Below, piece after piece: positions 11,742-26,700 of a stretch of 64,000 nt of DNA (positions within the stretch are counted from its first letter, which is position 1; each line of letters opens with the position of its first letter). The notes below the pieces were generated by a model, which was not told the origin of the DNA, made no database searches, and saw only the letters and a list, made by a program, of their open reading frames with translations. Made by a program: the position numbers and the translations under genes. The DNA lies in NCBI GenBank assembly GCA_030549495.1, contig JAUIRK010000971.1, forward strand, positions 1,230,501 to 1,294,500, in the 5' to 3' direction. This DNA is from Nectonema munidae. Its lineage: Eukaryota; Nematomorpha; Nectonematoida; Nectonematidae.

Positions 11742-13250
11742 ATGTCTTCTGAGAACATATTCTTTTGTTTTGAAGAAGCACTTGATTTTTGTGAAAATAA
11801 GAAAAAAATGAATCAAAAAATTGATACAATTGTTGTAATTCCTCCATCTCCTGCGGGAAATCTAACGGATGAAAAAGAAATTGACGATGTAAACGCTATT
11901 CCCAAAGATGACTGGTACGTTTGAAGCTATAAGCTCAAAAGATAACTTAATACAAAATAAATTGAAGAATAGTAATAAAGAATGGCCTAAAAGAAATTGG
12001 AATAAAAATGAAATTATTTTTTCTCCTAGTACAGAAGAAATTTGTGAAGAAGACTTTTTAGGTAAATACCCATTACTTAAAATATGAATGCACTAGAAAT
12101 TTTTAGACTTTTCTTTGATAAATTGAAGATATTTTTTTACACAACACAATAAATATGCAAACGAAAAATAATATACATTTAAACTTGAAAAACAGGATTT
12201 GTGGAACTTTTTCATGCTTTTAACTATTTCTTCATACAATCAAAGGCCAGCCAGATACAAGAATGTACTGGTCTAATGGTGAAGATATTGGATGCAGTTT
12301 GTTCAACAGAATTACGACCAGAAATAAATTTGAAAAAATTAAAGGTTTTACATGTATGCGTCAATAATTTTTTAAATCATCAAGATAAATAGAGTAAAAT
12401 TAAGAGCTTTAATTGATGCCGCAAATAAAATAACTTAAACATATAGATATCTGGAAAAGGTATTTAATGGGATTTTTATCTATAGATGAGCAAATTATGC
12501 CGTATTACGAACATCGTAATTGTAAAATGTACCATAAAGAAAAACCTACTAGATTTGGTTTACAATTTTGGATTCTTGCATTATCTGATGGTTTTCCACT
12601 CCATTTTGAAAAAATGAATATTAAAGCTACAAGAACACTGCGTTCGAACAGAATTCAAAATTGCCCACTTAGTCATATAAAACAAATTATGAAAAAAGAA
12701 AATAAAGGATATGAAACATTTTTCACAAAAATTTGTGTTTGTCGTTATAGACAATAGTGTAGCAACAATGGCAACTAATTTTATGAAAGCTACACCTGCT
12801 AATTTTGTTAATAGACGAATCAGAGGACAGTTTACAATTTTTTTGTAGAACAGCCCAAAATTATAATTCCAACATGGGAGGAGTTGATTTAGTTAATTCT
12901 TATATGGCAAATTTACGTCCATGCATTGGAGGAAAAAAATGGTATTGGATGCCTTTGGTAAATATTTTTAGAATTCTTCAAATTGCTTCTTTTAGAACTT
13001 ATTGTTATATAAATGGGAACATACCAAAAATAGAGTTTTTAAGGAAAGTATAAAAAAAAATTATTTGCAATTCCCCTTCATCTACTAATAATGGTAGTAG
13101 AATTATACCAAAAAATGACTACCCGATCATCAACCAGTTTCGGCTACAAAACAAGGACGTTGTAAAGTATGCCCAAAAAATACAAGAAAAATGTAGTGTT
13201 TGTCAAGTTTTACTACATGAAAAATTTCAGTTTCCATACATACCATAAAT
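11742..13250 (+). pseudogene. piggyBac-family transposase relic 1
   Basis: Open pieces in order along the plus strand match piggyBac transposases. There is an acidic N-terminus (11742-11924), then a helical segment (12199-12392). The core segment SIDEQIMPYYEHRNCKMYHK (about 12479-12538), with the conserved Asp-Glu-Gln of the catalytic domain, is followed by TRFGLQFWILALSDG. A conserved NMGGVDLVNSYMANLRPCIG segment (12872-12931) and a short C-terminal CPKN..CSVC cysteine motif (about 13169-13203) follow. Several frameshifts and stops separate the pieces, so it is dead. Possible palindromic GTTCCC..GGGAAC ends flank it; no exact TTAA pair was assigned. Confidence 0.8.
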
Positions 13251-14639
13251 AGTTCACATTTACTTACATATACATTTTTTATGCCCATTGTTCCCTTTGG
13301 GAACATACATACATGTTTTTTCAAAATGATTGTCGTTTTAATAAATTTTTTTATTGATTTTATAAACTCCTTATTTGAATTTTATAAAAAAAATTTCTTG
13401 GTAGTAAATGGTTTAGGATAGAAATCAGTTTTACTTCATCTTTCCGATTTCCCAAACATCTGTTAAGAAAATTTGAGTGTTAATTATGTGGAAGCTAAGA
13501 AAGTTGGATTAAATATTTTATCAATAAAACACATGAGAATATATAGCTATATACATATACTACAAACTGGAGACAACGGATTATGAAAAATATTTTATTA
13601 CTATCCTTTAAAAATTTCAACATTAATAGAAGAGAAATTATTATACTTTTTACTTAAATATTTCTTATGATATAGTATAGAGTTTGTATTTTGTTAAATG
13701 AGTTATTTTTTATATTTCAAAAAATAATTTCTTAATATAATCCCGAGAATATGGAAGGGAATATATAGCTTTAAATATTTTAGTTTAGAATATTTTGAAT
13801 TTAAAATTTTATCATATTCTTCACAATAAATAAATCTTCTTGTCTCTAATACCTTTGAAAGCAAAAAGATTTTCAATTTAATGCTATTGCATTTGTGTTT
13901 TAAGAAAGCTATAAAAACAGAATTGCATTTTAGAAGGTAATGATAAAATATAAATATTTTTAATTTTAAAATTGGAAATTAATATATAAATAACCTTCTT
14001 TGAATACATGAGAGGAGTTATATTTTACACCTCTGAACAATAAAGTTAAAATGCTTAGAAAATGTCCACCAAGCTGCACAGTTGGTTCTAATATTCGAAA
14101 AAATGCGACCCCGATTAATTAAAAGCGAATTCCTATTTCCCGCTTCGACTAAAGAAAATACAAAAATTCCTTCTTCTTTACTTAAAATACTTATCTAGAG
14201 CTAATCAAGCAAAACAGATCCCTCCAAATCGAAATGATGGTAAAATAGTGAGTCAATCTGTATAAAAAAAATCGAAAAAAAAATCGATTTAGAGTTCTAA
14301 ATTTCATTACCTACCATTTCATATCCTTTTAAAATATGAGTTATTCAAATCTCCGATCCACACCCTGATGTCTTTCATCTTTCACGATATTGAAACGTAA
14401 CTAGAATTAAAAAATTTAACTAAATTATTTATTCACATATAATGAGTTTGTACAAATTTGGCTGTTATATAAGTTTCTTCAAAGTATGAAAATCGTAAAT
14501 ATAAACGAGTAATATATATATATATATATATGCAGATATAAATATAAACACAGAATCTTTACAAAAAAATGGTAATATTAATAAGATAAATGAAAAACAT
14601 CATTACAAGGTTTGTATTGTTGTATTAAAAATCAAATAT
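13251..14639. other. AT-rich DNA downstream of Ubc9
   Basis: No gene found. Contains a short (AT)n run at 14513-14531. The Ubc9 3' UTR should begin at 14639 on the minus strand; its polyadenylation site was not fixed. Confidence 0.5.
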
Positions 14640-14709
14640 TTAAATAGAAATGGCGCTAAATTTTCCGGCTTGCGCACGAACACGTTTCTCATATTCAAGT
14701 CTATTTGAA
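14640..14709 (-). CDS. UBE2I: UBC9 coding exon 4 (C-terminus)
   Basis: Completes the split Cys codon and encodes [20 protein letters not shown] then SI and TAA (14642-14640). Acceptor CTTTTTTAG. The last seven residues differ from the family consensus. Confidence 0.95.
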
Positions 14710-17700
14710 CTAAAAAAGAAAAAAGAGTTTTAAAAAAAGATAGAAAGCTCAACAAATTTCACATAAATGAGGTAATTTAATTGGGAAATTTGGAAAGTCA
14801 TCTTTGGGATGAATGAACATTTAAAAATAAGTAGTAACCTATACTATCCAAATTTCGAACTCAACAATTATTATTATTAAAATGAAATTAACATACATGC
14901 TGTTATTTTAAGGATGTAAATGCATGTATGTTTACAGTGGCACAATGTTCGAATTTCTGGGGACTAATTATTTTAAATCATTTTAACTACCGTAATTCCC
15001 CAACTCATTTTTTAGAGTTTTAATCAAAGGAAAAATCCTTATGCCTGTGTATAATACGCACACACATTTTGAGATGACTATCAAAACAGATTTCCGATCG
15101 ATTGCGATGTAAACGCATCATGCGACTGTTTATGAATTAATCAAGGTCTTTGTTCATCTCATTTGTTTTCTTTAATCATAAAATCAAAATGCTTCGTATA
15201 AGTTCATACGACACTGATTTTAAATTTCAAGTGGTTGAATATGCAGAGTCGTATGGTAATAGGTCTGCTGCCCGCAAATGTACGCTAAATGAAAGTAATG
15301 TGAGACTGTGGCGAACAAAAAAGACTATGTTCGACAAGATGCCCAGGAAGAAACGTGCTAACAAGGGTGCACCAGCATATTATCCAGAACTGGAGAAACA
15401 ATTGGTAGACTATATTGCTGAGTGCCATCAAAAAGGTCTTGCATGGAGTATTCAAATACGCATGAAAGCAAAATTGCTTGCTTTCTCACAAAAAGAGCAA
15501 ACTTGCCACTCAATCTGGCCAATTTTAAGGCCTCCGGTAACTGGTGCTACAGGTTCATGGCACGTCATGATTTGTCTGTACGTCGAAGAACCCACATTGC
15601 GCAGAAATTATCTTGTGACTACGAAGAAAAGATCACGGCATTTCAACGCACCCTCATCAAGCGAAGCAAAGAGCTGAATCCATCTGTCTCTCATTGGCAA
15701 TGTTGATCAAACGCCACTTACCTTTGATATCTCGTCAAACTTTACTATCGAAAAAAGGACATATTCTATATCAATTCAATCTACGGGTCATGAAAAAAGC
15801 CGTTTCACTGTGATGCTGACATGCATGTCTGATGTCACAAAACTTCCACCATACATCGTTTTTAAGAAAAAAGACTACCAAAGGGAATGAAATTTGGTAG
15901 TGGTGTTATTGTGCGTTCCCAACTAAAAGGATGGATGAATGATGGAATGGGGCAATGTTGTAGGAAGGAATCTTGCCGGGGGATTGTTAAAAAAAGACAA
16001 CAGCATGCTTGTTCTTGATGCTTTCAGGTACCACCAAAACCCCGAGTTCATCAAGTATTTACAAAAACAACACAAAAGAGCAGTTGTCATCTCTGGAGCA
16101 ATGGCATTAATACTTCAGCCATTAGACGTAGGCATCAATCATCCAATGAAATCTCTCCTCAAAGCAAAATGGCAAGAGTGGATGCAGCATGGAAAAAAAT
16201 CATACACTAAAGGTGGTCGCACTCGTGCACCTGATTTAGTAACCGTGACCAAACGGGTAAAAGAGGCCTGGAAAGAGCTAGATCCTAACATCATTATCAA
16301 ATCATTCAAGTATTGCGCAATCTCAAATGCTTAAGACGGCACAGAGGACGATATCCTATACGCCAGCACAAGAAGAAACAGAGAAGCAAAACAGCGTTTT
16401 GACAATTCCGATGATGATGACAACTCTGAAAGCTCCGAATAAAAATATTCATTAATATGTGCTGTTTTTTATTTTTAATTCATCAATAAATAGTATTTTT
16501 CCGTGTATAATAGACAGCGGTATTTGACGGTTGATTTTGAGGGAAAAAACTGCGCATTATATGTGGGGAATTACGGTAATAAACTTTTTAGATCAATAAG
16601 ATAAGTTATACAAAAATAATTCACAAAATAATATGAAATTATTGTTATCATAACGGCGTTATTGTAAAATTGAGAAGAATAAAATAAATAATTAAGAGCT
16701 AAAACTCGCTGATAAACTCAAATTATTGGGAGGGGGAAGAAAAGATTTAATATTTTGAAAATATTAAAACGTCTATAATAATACGAGCTCAGAATTGACA
16801 TTAATGTCCTTAATAGAGAAGTGTGTTTATTGAAGGAAGGAATGATTAAAAAACTGATACTTAAAACTAAACTAATTATCATAATAAACTACCCTTATTT
16901 TAGATATGTACGAAATAAAGAGGTCTCCGCTGAGAGAAGTTTTACATTATTATTTTATTTTTAAAAAGTAGTTGTTTTGAAAGGAACAGGCAGTTTAAAA
17001 AAAGATTGATTCTGACTTAAAACAGTGTACATATTTCGTACTCTACTAGAAGTTTATTGAACTAAGAAAAATAGCGCATAATTATTATCCAATTCAAATC
17101 AAAACTCGTAAAAAAATCCATCTTTCTTGTAAAGAAGGCTAATTTATCCATTATTAGTCTTAGATCAGTACATGCAGCTCTCGGAATCCTCCTTTGCGGC
17201 TCGCATATAAACGTTGAAGAAAAAATGATGCTAAGAATATTATAAAATAATCAAAAATTTGCAAGGGTATTATATTTAAATTTGTTTGCTGCTTGCTTAT
17301 GGAGTATTGTTAAGTGAAGAATACGGTAACGGTCTTAGTTAACTATGTTATATCTTCTTTTCCTATACTCTTGTGTGTAAAATTGCGATTTTTTCTTAAC
17401 GCTATGTAATATACTTCAAAAATAGCAAATTTTTCTGCTGGGTTTCCTAAAAGTAAGAAAAGAATTGATTTTTATTTTCTTTTACTTCTATTGCTTTCAT
17501 TTTAACACATAGAGAAAGACCCATAATATTATTTCTATCATGTCTTCCTCGCTTTTCATAGATGACCATATTCCGACGGTGAAATTATAAAAGAGGCTAT
17601 TCAGACATTTACAGATATATGGTGTCCTTATATGACCGAAAAAGCAAAGAAGTTAGCTCAGCAATGATATAATAACACGACGAGTAGATTGCATATCCAG

Positions 17701-20700
17701 TGATCCTTCACTTCAAAATTTCACTCATAAGTAAATCAAAATATTTTGTGTGCTACAGCCCTTGATACCACAAAAGACTCTCTTTTTTCCTTCGTTTTCC
17801 GAACATCAAGAATACGGATCGTATTGAGAGTATGGTAGAATCATTACTGACTTGACTGAAGATTTTGAACATCGTTGTGGTAATATAAAAGAATGGCTTA
17901 TTTAGATGAAAATTTTTTTTTGTTGGTTTTGAAATGAATTCAGTTCTGATTTGTTCCAAATGGAGCTTCTCGGTTTGCGGTTGGACTTGGAGCTCACTAT
18001 TACATTCAAGGCTTATACTTTCTAAATCTAAACTGATTAATTTTAGGGTGTTTATATTTAAACTAATGATTTCAATAAAACCCCTTTTCGCTCGACAACT
18101 AGATCTGATAGCATATAAGCGAACAAGACTAAAGCTCTTTGAAACCCAGAGAGAGGAGAAACATTGAATAAAATTAAAGAATATACCAATATATTGAGTA
18201 AGCTTCTGCTTGTGCGGGATCCTTGATGTTTGGCTCATTTAATAAATCTTGTATTCCTAGAAGAATCTAAAAATTATAAATATCAAGAGACATGAAAATT
18301 TGTTATTTAAAATATTAAGCGTAATTTTCAAAAAAAAAAGGTGGACAACTTTTTTAACTAAAATTATCATCAGTTATCTAAATTTAATAATAAATTTTTA
18401 TTGTTATTAGTGGTGTGACAAGACCACCAGGGATACAAAAGAACAATAAAAAAAATTTGACCACTACTATATACATAAACGTATGAATTTAAAAAGCTAT
18501 CAAAAATTACCCAAAATTTTTTCAAACTAAATCAAATTTTGAATATTTCTATAAAAAATGAACCGCAACTCACTTTCAAAACTACATAAAGTTGCAATAA
18601 ACCATTTTACACGTGGCATTAATAATATAGTTTAATTTAAGGCATTAACGTTAAAAACATTAAATAACCCATATATATAAAGTTAGGTTTAGCTCAAAAA
18701 ATGGATATTGTCTCCTGAATAGTATTGTACAAATAATAGATAAGAAAATTATTAAAAGCGCCAAATTTCAAAAACTTTTGGTCGTGCAAGTCTCTTTGTA
18801 ATTTTTTTAATAGCTCGTGCTCTCATTTAAGAAATAAACGTGTAAGCACAGAGTAATAAGAAAATTTGCACAATTGCTTCTCAAAAAGTGTTTGAATAAT
18901 ACAATGAAAAAAGTATATATTTCGATAAAAAGTTTTTCATGCAATTACATAAACGAAAGCTTGTATCCCTATAGCTGCACCAACATTTCGATTATTCTAT
19001 CAAATTTTCCACATCGCATTTTTTTAAAAGTAAGATAATTATGAAGATATATTCAAAGTTGTGATATTTCAATTAGTTCCAATTCAGATGTAGAAGATGA
19101 AATTTTTTTGAAAAAAAAGCTGTTTAGAAACTACTGATTAATTATCGTCGAGCAAAATTTGAAAGTTGTTTTCAATGTAAATTTAGAAATAATTTGTAAT
19201 GCACTAAACGAAATTCTTAAGTTTAATCTATTTTCAAATTTGAGCACAAAATGAGCCATTAACAAATATCCTGAAATCATTAAGCCGGTAGCTTTTATTG
19301 TAAACGCGCTTCCTCTTGCTCAAGTTAGCGTGGAACGTTTTTCTTCTTTGAAAATTATAAAATCGGATCTTAGAGCTACAATAAAAGATCTAATTGATGA
19401 TATTCTCTTTCACACATTTTATGATTTGTTTTAGAAATTACGAATTTTTAACGGATCAAGATAGATTCAAACTCCAGATCACTGGGCATAAAGTAAAGTA
19501 TTTAGCCAACACTGCATAGGAAGTCATAGATTAAAGCTATTCGTTCTTTTAGTTTTAAAAAATAAAAAGTAAACTACTTTTAAAACTAGAAGTAGTTTTA
19601 ATACTTTATCAGCTACCCTTTTTAATGATGGTAGTATGTTTATAAATTAATACGTTACAAACAATTAGTTCCAAGTTTTGGTATTTTAAAAATTTTTAAT
19701 CTACCTCATTTTTTCTATTTATGTCACTATGTAGCGCAAATAGATAAACCCTTTTAATTGTAGGGATGCGTAAATTGGATATGCCTTTTAATTTGGAAGC
19801 AAAATATATATAAAAAATCGGATTCGGAGTCATTAAAAAAACATCGACTCCGAAATTGGAGTCACTAAAACATCTATGAGGAGAAGAAAGCAACTTGAAA
19901 AGCGAACGTGTGATAAAAAGAAGCATGTATATTGACTAAATGAAAGTCTACTATGTTCCAATGAACTAGGAAAAAAAAGGTACCAATAGGAATTTCCTCC
20001 TTTGCAAATGAAAAATCTTTAAAAAATTAAGTTATCAGCTATTATCATTTCACTAAGATAGATTGGAAATTTGATCGTTTTCAATCGGTCAGAGTTAACT
20101 GTCACAGATGCCAATATGTGAAGATTTAGTCACAATGAAGATAATTTTATAATTTAAATTGAATTTGACCATCTTTATCCTTTGGGGTGAAAGGGAGAGC
20201 TTTTTAACTGATGAAGGTGAATACCTTCTTCTATTTGAGCCATGAACACCATGAATGATTTCATAAGAAAAAAACTGGGATTGGTTGACAAATATTCAGA
20301 CTGAATATCTGTTCATATTACGTAATTATATAACACACGATACTGATTAAAAAAGGCAAGCTCAAGATCGGATAAAGTGTGTTCTAAATAAATCTTTAAA
20401 AAAGGTTTTTTCAAACACAGGCTGCAGAAAATTAATTTCTGATGAAAGTAGAGCTACGAAGGAATGAGCATCATAGAATGAACTGCAAAATTGTATAAAG
20501 TATAGAAGAACTGTCGTAGAGACACTAGCCTAGCCGATAACGAAATTTTAGTCAAAACGATGGATGTCATATCGAGATATTTAACTTACTGACAGGTGAA
20601 ATATTTCGAGTGAATTAAGCACCAATGTTGGTTTATAAAAAAATAATTAACAAAAAATACTGCAAGTAGAATTTATTTGACGTTGATTGACAAATCGATT

Positions 20701-23700
20701 TTTTCGATCTAATTGATTTTCATAAAAAGTGAACATCGCCACTAAATTCGTCATACTTGAAAATGGGCATATGTATATGTGTAAAGATTGAAGTTGATAT
20801 TTTTTGACAGGTTTGATTGATTTTCATAATAAAAAAATGAGGATCATCACTAGATTCAGCATATATTTATCACAAAAATATACGAAAAAAATTAGAGAAG
20901 GCACAAAACGCCCAGCACTTGTGTGGAAAAATGTTGCCCAGTACTCGTAGGGTTAATGCTTTCCCCAAACTACCCTAACTTTATTCTTGAAGGTATATTT
21001 GGGGGTTTTTATTGAGGTTTTACATTCTTCAATGAAGAAGGTTTTCGCATTTTTCTAAAATTCTTTAGCTAACCCATTAAAGCGGATTTAAGTTTCATCT
21101 ATTTTTTATGGAAAGCAATCAAACTGGGCAATTCAACTTAGAATAATTTTTGCCACATTTTAATTTTTTAAATAAACCAAAGTTTTGGAACTTAATTCAC
21201 TCAAAATTTCCACGTGTCAATAAATTAGCTTTCACGGGTAATTTAACACCAAGGTTATGGAAAATCAAAGATTGAGATGGGTTGGTCATGCAATAGGTCA
21301 ACGGATGAGTTTATTAGAAAAGTTTATGAAGAGCAAACTAAGGGTAAATACAAGATTTTATGGTTAATCTTTTTACACAATACCCATTTTTATGTATGTT
21401 GAATTTAGTGATTAAAGTTCCTTCTTATTTAACACCATACGACTTTCGGTAATATTTCACCCATTTCATCCTTAAAATCCTTGTTACACATGAATAAGGA
21501 ATAAAGAGGATGTTATAACGCCAAATATTCTCTTAAAAATTATAATTGATGTGATTAGTCTTAATTTAGTATTTTATAAAATAAACCAAATGCTATAAAA
21601 AAAAGTTACTTTGAATATTTTCGGGTGAAATAAGACAAAAAATTTATTAGCAGATAATATATTATAACATTATATATTATGATGAATCAGTTATTGCATG
21701 TGATTGTTTTATATAACAGTCTGGCGTCAAAAAAGAGACAAATGGTACATACACTTGCTTATGAATGAAAGATAAGTCATCACTTTCTCTCAGTGCAAAT
21801 TTTCTTGACATTCTTCTTCTTTCGACAATCTCCTAGAACGGATGTCTTGATTTACTTTCTTTGCTTTTCTCTCAATTGAAAAGATGAAATTCGCAAGTTA
21901 GCGATGAAGAAAAATTTAATACTGCGTCCGATTCCAAAGATGTAGTTGAAGAAACAAGTGATGATGAACTTGATGTCGATAACTTTCAAAGCGTTTCTTA
22001 CCAAGACGACTTGTTATATTGATCTTTACTTAAGCCTGAAGTTCAAATAAATATCGTTCAGAAAATATTATAAAAGGTCGCATAGATACTAAATTTGCTG
22101 CTTCTCGTATAAATACCATTATGGATGCTTTTGATTTATGTTTCAACGATTCCTCGAAATATAAAGTTGTTCATTATACGAACATTAAAGGTGAGAATGT
22201 TGATAAAATAACACTTCAAGCAATTCTTGTTTTAGCTGGTGTTCTACGTTCCCATGGTGAATCAGTCGAAAGTTTACGGAGTGAAAATATGGTCAGACCT
22301 GTTTTTAGATCTATGATGTCTAAAAAAAAATTTCGAAAATTATGAGTTCTTCGATTTGATGACAAAGATAGAAATGAAAGAAGAGCTAAAGATAATTTAG
22401 CCTCTATCAGAAGTTTATGAGATTCATGGGTTTGTAATTTACAACATTTGTATTTGCCCCATGAAACCGTAACGATGATGAAGAATTGTTACCTTTTAGG
22501 GGTTGTTGTCCAATGAGACAATATATACCATCAAAGCCAGCTAAATATGGTATAAAAATTTGAATACTATGCGACAGTCAAAGTAACTATGCTTGGAATC
22601 TCCAGGTATATTCTTCCAAATATTGATAAAAAAATCTTCGTTGTTCAAAAGTTTTTTCCAGCTTTTTGTATTTTACAGATGAAGTTACTTTGGTACACTA
22701 CATACCAAAAAAATATAAAACTGTTTCACTTTTGAGTACTCTTCATCGTGATAAAAGTGTTTCTTCAAATGAGAAAAACTACCAGAAATGATACTTTAGA
22801 TCAAAGCAGATTTGCTTTCTAAAGGCGTGAGTAAGGTTGGTTAGGTACTGGGTTTCGATAACTCAGGGTCTTCGGTTCGATCCCCCATCGGCGCAATTGT
22901 GCCTTCTCGATGAAAACACCCCACGGTACCTTTACCTTTAGATCAAATGATTGGAACCTACAGTATGAAACGAAAAACGCCAATTTGCTGTTTTGCAACA
23001 CGATTGATTCATGTTTGAATGCATTCGTACTATGGACAGAAGTTAACATTGAACGGAACAAGAACCAATTGTTTAGAAGACGATTGTTTTTTTAATTGAT
23101 CTTGTTAAAGGTGAAATATTGAGAAGGAAACACATTCTAAGAACACTTAGATCTCTTTCTTTGCTTCAAAATGTTCAACCAACTAACGATATAGTTTGCA
23201 ATCTGACAGATCCATCAAAGAGGAAAAAAACAAAAGGAGTTCGTTGTGGATTTTGAAAGACAGAAAAGCTTACTCAAGATGTGAAACTTGCATATGTGGC
23301 GAACATAAAAATGCTGTACTTTTTTTTTGAAAAAAACTGTTTGATTATGTTAATAAATTATAAACAAGCTAAAAATTTTCTATTATTAAAAAAGCTATGG
23401 GTGAAATTTCACCGAAGACTTTGTGTAAGTTTTTTTCAAGGTTGTATGAGGGTTAAATACGTATAAAAAGTTTTTTACAAATATTAACCATTTTCAAGCA
23501 TGTTGAATTTAGAAGTAAAATTTATTTTTTTATGAAAATCTATCAATCAAACATGTCAAAAAATCATTTAAATGACAGCGCATGTTAAAAATAAATTTTT
23601 GATCTTACTGTTTCAAAATACCTTGAAAAGAGATAGTTAAAAACCGTATGAGAAGGAGGAGCTTGAAGAACAACGCAGGGAAAATTCGAGAGAGTAAATA

Positions 23701-26700
23701 ATGTTTTTTAATAGTTGTATCAACTCGCTAGACCCCAGCTTCCTGACAAGATAGCCATAAACGATTATTATTTATTACTGTTACTTGAAGTAAATTTTTT
23801 TCTCAATAAAGATGAACTTATTCATTTGGGTGGTTTTTATTTTTAAATATTTAGAATTTCATGCTCTTATAATTTCTTACTGTTCCAAATGATTTAAAAG
23901 TACTTCTAATCAGTTTTTTATTCAGTTAATTAATATTTAGTGGCAGCTCAAGGTGTTTAGATATTTGAAATGTAAATTAAAATGTTCGTATGCAAGGCAC
24001 ACTACATATTAAATTACATGACTTCAATTGCACTAAATTTATACAAACAGCTCTCTTCATATAGCGTTATCATAAACATCTACAATAAATATTGAGTACA
24101 TTTTACTATGTAATGTTTACCATTTTTAGATATTCTGTGAAAATCACATTTTTATTCAAGAGAATACAGAACTTGTTCATTTCCACATTTTGTATATATT
24201 GTACGACGGCAACAATGGCTTATTTCATGAGAGCTCAGACGGAATTGTATTTTCTTGATCGGCCTGTGCTGGAGCTAAATGGAGTACGATTGCCTTCTCT
24301 AAAGAAGTGTTGAGCTTATTTCTCCACTTGCACTTAAACGAAGGGCATCAGTTTCGATCAGCAGGAGCAATTGCGATTTCCCAAGTGTAAGAACAAAAGT
24401 GGAGAGACTAAAACTAGCGGCAAACAGAGTCTGCGTTTATTGAAGGAATCTGTTTGATGTTGCCCACGCAGCTAAGAAGATTTTTTAGAAAGTGAAAGTT
24501 CCTTTTATTAGTACGCAAATTCTGAATCAAAGGTATCAACATCTTCTAGGTCATATAGTGAGAGTTTTGAAGATTAAAGCTCGAGTATTATCTCTAAAGA
24601 CGGTTGGGTTTGGCGCTAGTTGATTTTTCCAATCGAGGACGTGCTAGAAAACATAGTCTTTACCGCTAATCCAGATTCTTTGGTGAAAAAAACAAGACTC
24701 CATGTCACCTAACATGACATGGAAACTTTTTATCAATGAGCCAATGCTTCGAATAATAAAAAAAATATACAGAAATTCAGGATCAAAAAACAAAACCCGC
24801 TTGGTGGTTGAGGCCTTGAAAAACTTGAGGGATTTATAGATTTACAATATTCACACGGCTTATATGGTAATCGACATAGTGTTGACTTTTTTTGAAAAGA
24901 AAATTGTGGTAGTAATTTAATTAGAAATACTATGTCCAGAAATGATTTCAAATTTATTCTCCAATCGCTGGGGATCGATGACGAGTTTTCAAGAAACGAA
25001 AGAATACTTTTAGATTACTTCACGCATATTAGAAGTTTTTGATTTATTTATGAAAAACTGTATCAATAATTCTTTCATTCCTGAATTTAGCTTGACAATT
25101 GATGAACACCTACTTCCATTGAAAAACATATGTCCTTTTATAGTCTATATGCCAAACAAACCAGATAAGTTTGGTATAAAATTTTGGCTTCTTGTAGAAG
25201 TAAAAAGTAAATATGTCTTAAAGATTTTGCCTTATTTAGGAGCACAAGCAAAAAATTCTCGCCCATAACGGCAGACAATTTTTTTCAAAGGTTGCGTTAG
25301 TAAAAAAACTCTGTAGTCATAAAATCTCTTTTGTTGGAACGTTGAGATCAAACAGTAATAGAGTGACGAAAGAAATGATGGGTGTCATCAACTATCAATG
25401 CAAAGAAAAGAAATATGTTTGTCTTTTGTCTTCGATGCATGACTCCCCAATAATATTAAGCGGCCAGAAAATAACCAAATGTAATTGATTTCTACAATCA
25501 AAACAAAATTGGAGTTGATATGTTGATTTGATGTTGAGAAAGTACACCACTCTTTCTGCTTCTAGAAGATGGCCACTAGCAGTACTCTGGAATGACATAC
25601 TTGATATAGCTTTGTTGAATGGGTGGATTCTTTATAAAAAAAAAGCGACTGGCATCAAAATCAGTCGACAAAAGTTTTTGATTGATTTAATAGAAAACCT
25701 TCGAGAAATTGTGAAAAAGGACTTTACCTCAGATTTAAAGGCGCATGAGAAAAATAAAGGAAGAAAATGTTCGAATAAAGATTGTAACAACACAAGCGTC
25801 ACAATATGTCAAGATTGTCGTCAAACAACATGTAGTAGTTGTTCAGTAAGCAATTCTAGAGTGAAATATGCGCTTTATAAGAAGTGTAAAAAATAAAATT
25901 TGAAAAAATTACACAGAATTTATATATATTTTTTTTGATTCAACATTAAAAAAATTTGTACTGTCGATTTCGACACTATGGTGGGAAAAATAGCGGCCAT
26001 ACTAGTGTTAACGTATGTTTATTACACTATATATCACAAAAGTGTTTATATTTAAATAAAATTTTTTATTCACAAATTTTTGTTTTATGTCCTTCCTGAT
26101 ATAACAACTAAAATTAGCCCCCTTCCCCCAATCATGGTATTTCGCTATAACGAGATTTTACGGTATTGCGAATTAATAGGTAATAAAATAGGATGGGACT
26201 AGATTTCCTAATCAAGACAATCTAAGATCAAATTTGCCAAAAGGTCCTAAATTTTAAATTTTTTATCTCCAGAAAATTTTTCAATAATAACACTGTAGAT
26301 GATTCATGTATTATTTAAGGTATTATATAAAATACCTAAAAATATATAAATGTGCATTCAGTGGTAAAAAAAATTATAAAAATTATAAAAATTATTTAAA
26401 AATGTGTCTGCTACTCTCTAACTAAAGCAAACTCCTTTGTTTGATTCTTGTTCATTATTTCATCAATAACATGCGCGTGTTAACTAAATAGACAGCTATG
26501 AACCAAATATCGTGTACTGGCTACAAATTCATTATCGGTTGGTAGTCTCTACAGTGTACATTATTTCTCATATTGTTTACATGATGTTAATTTTGCTCTT
26601 CACTGAATGGTGATCTTTCCTGGGGTAATTCCATTGAAAATACGACTTCGCCTGAGTTCCTAAACAGCAGGGGTCACCAAACTACAGCCCGCGGTCCAGA

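Noticed and set aside
17753-18238. 161-codon minus-strand open frame
   Set aside because: It overlaps UBC9 exon 3 in a different frame and has no family sense; the spliced exon is the real coding sequence.
22819-23061. 80-codon minus open frame
   Set aside because: It is antisense across a SINE and the piggyBac C-terminus; not a gene.
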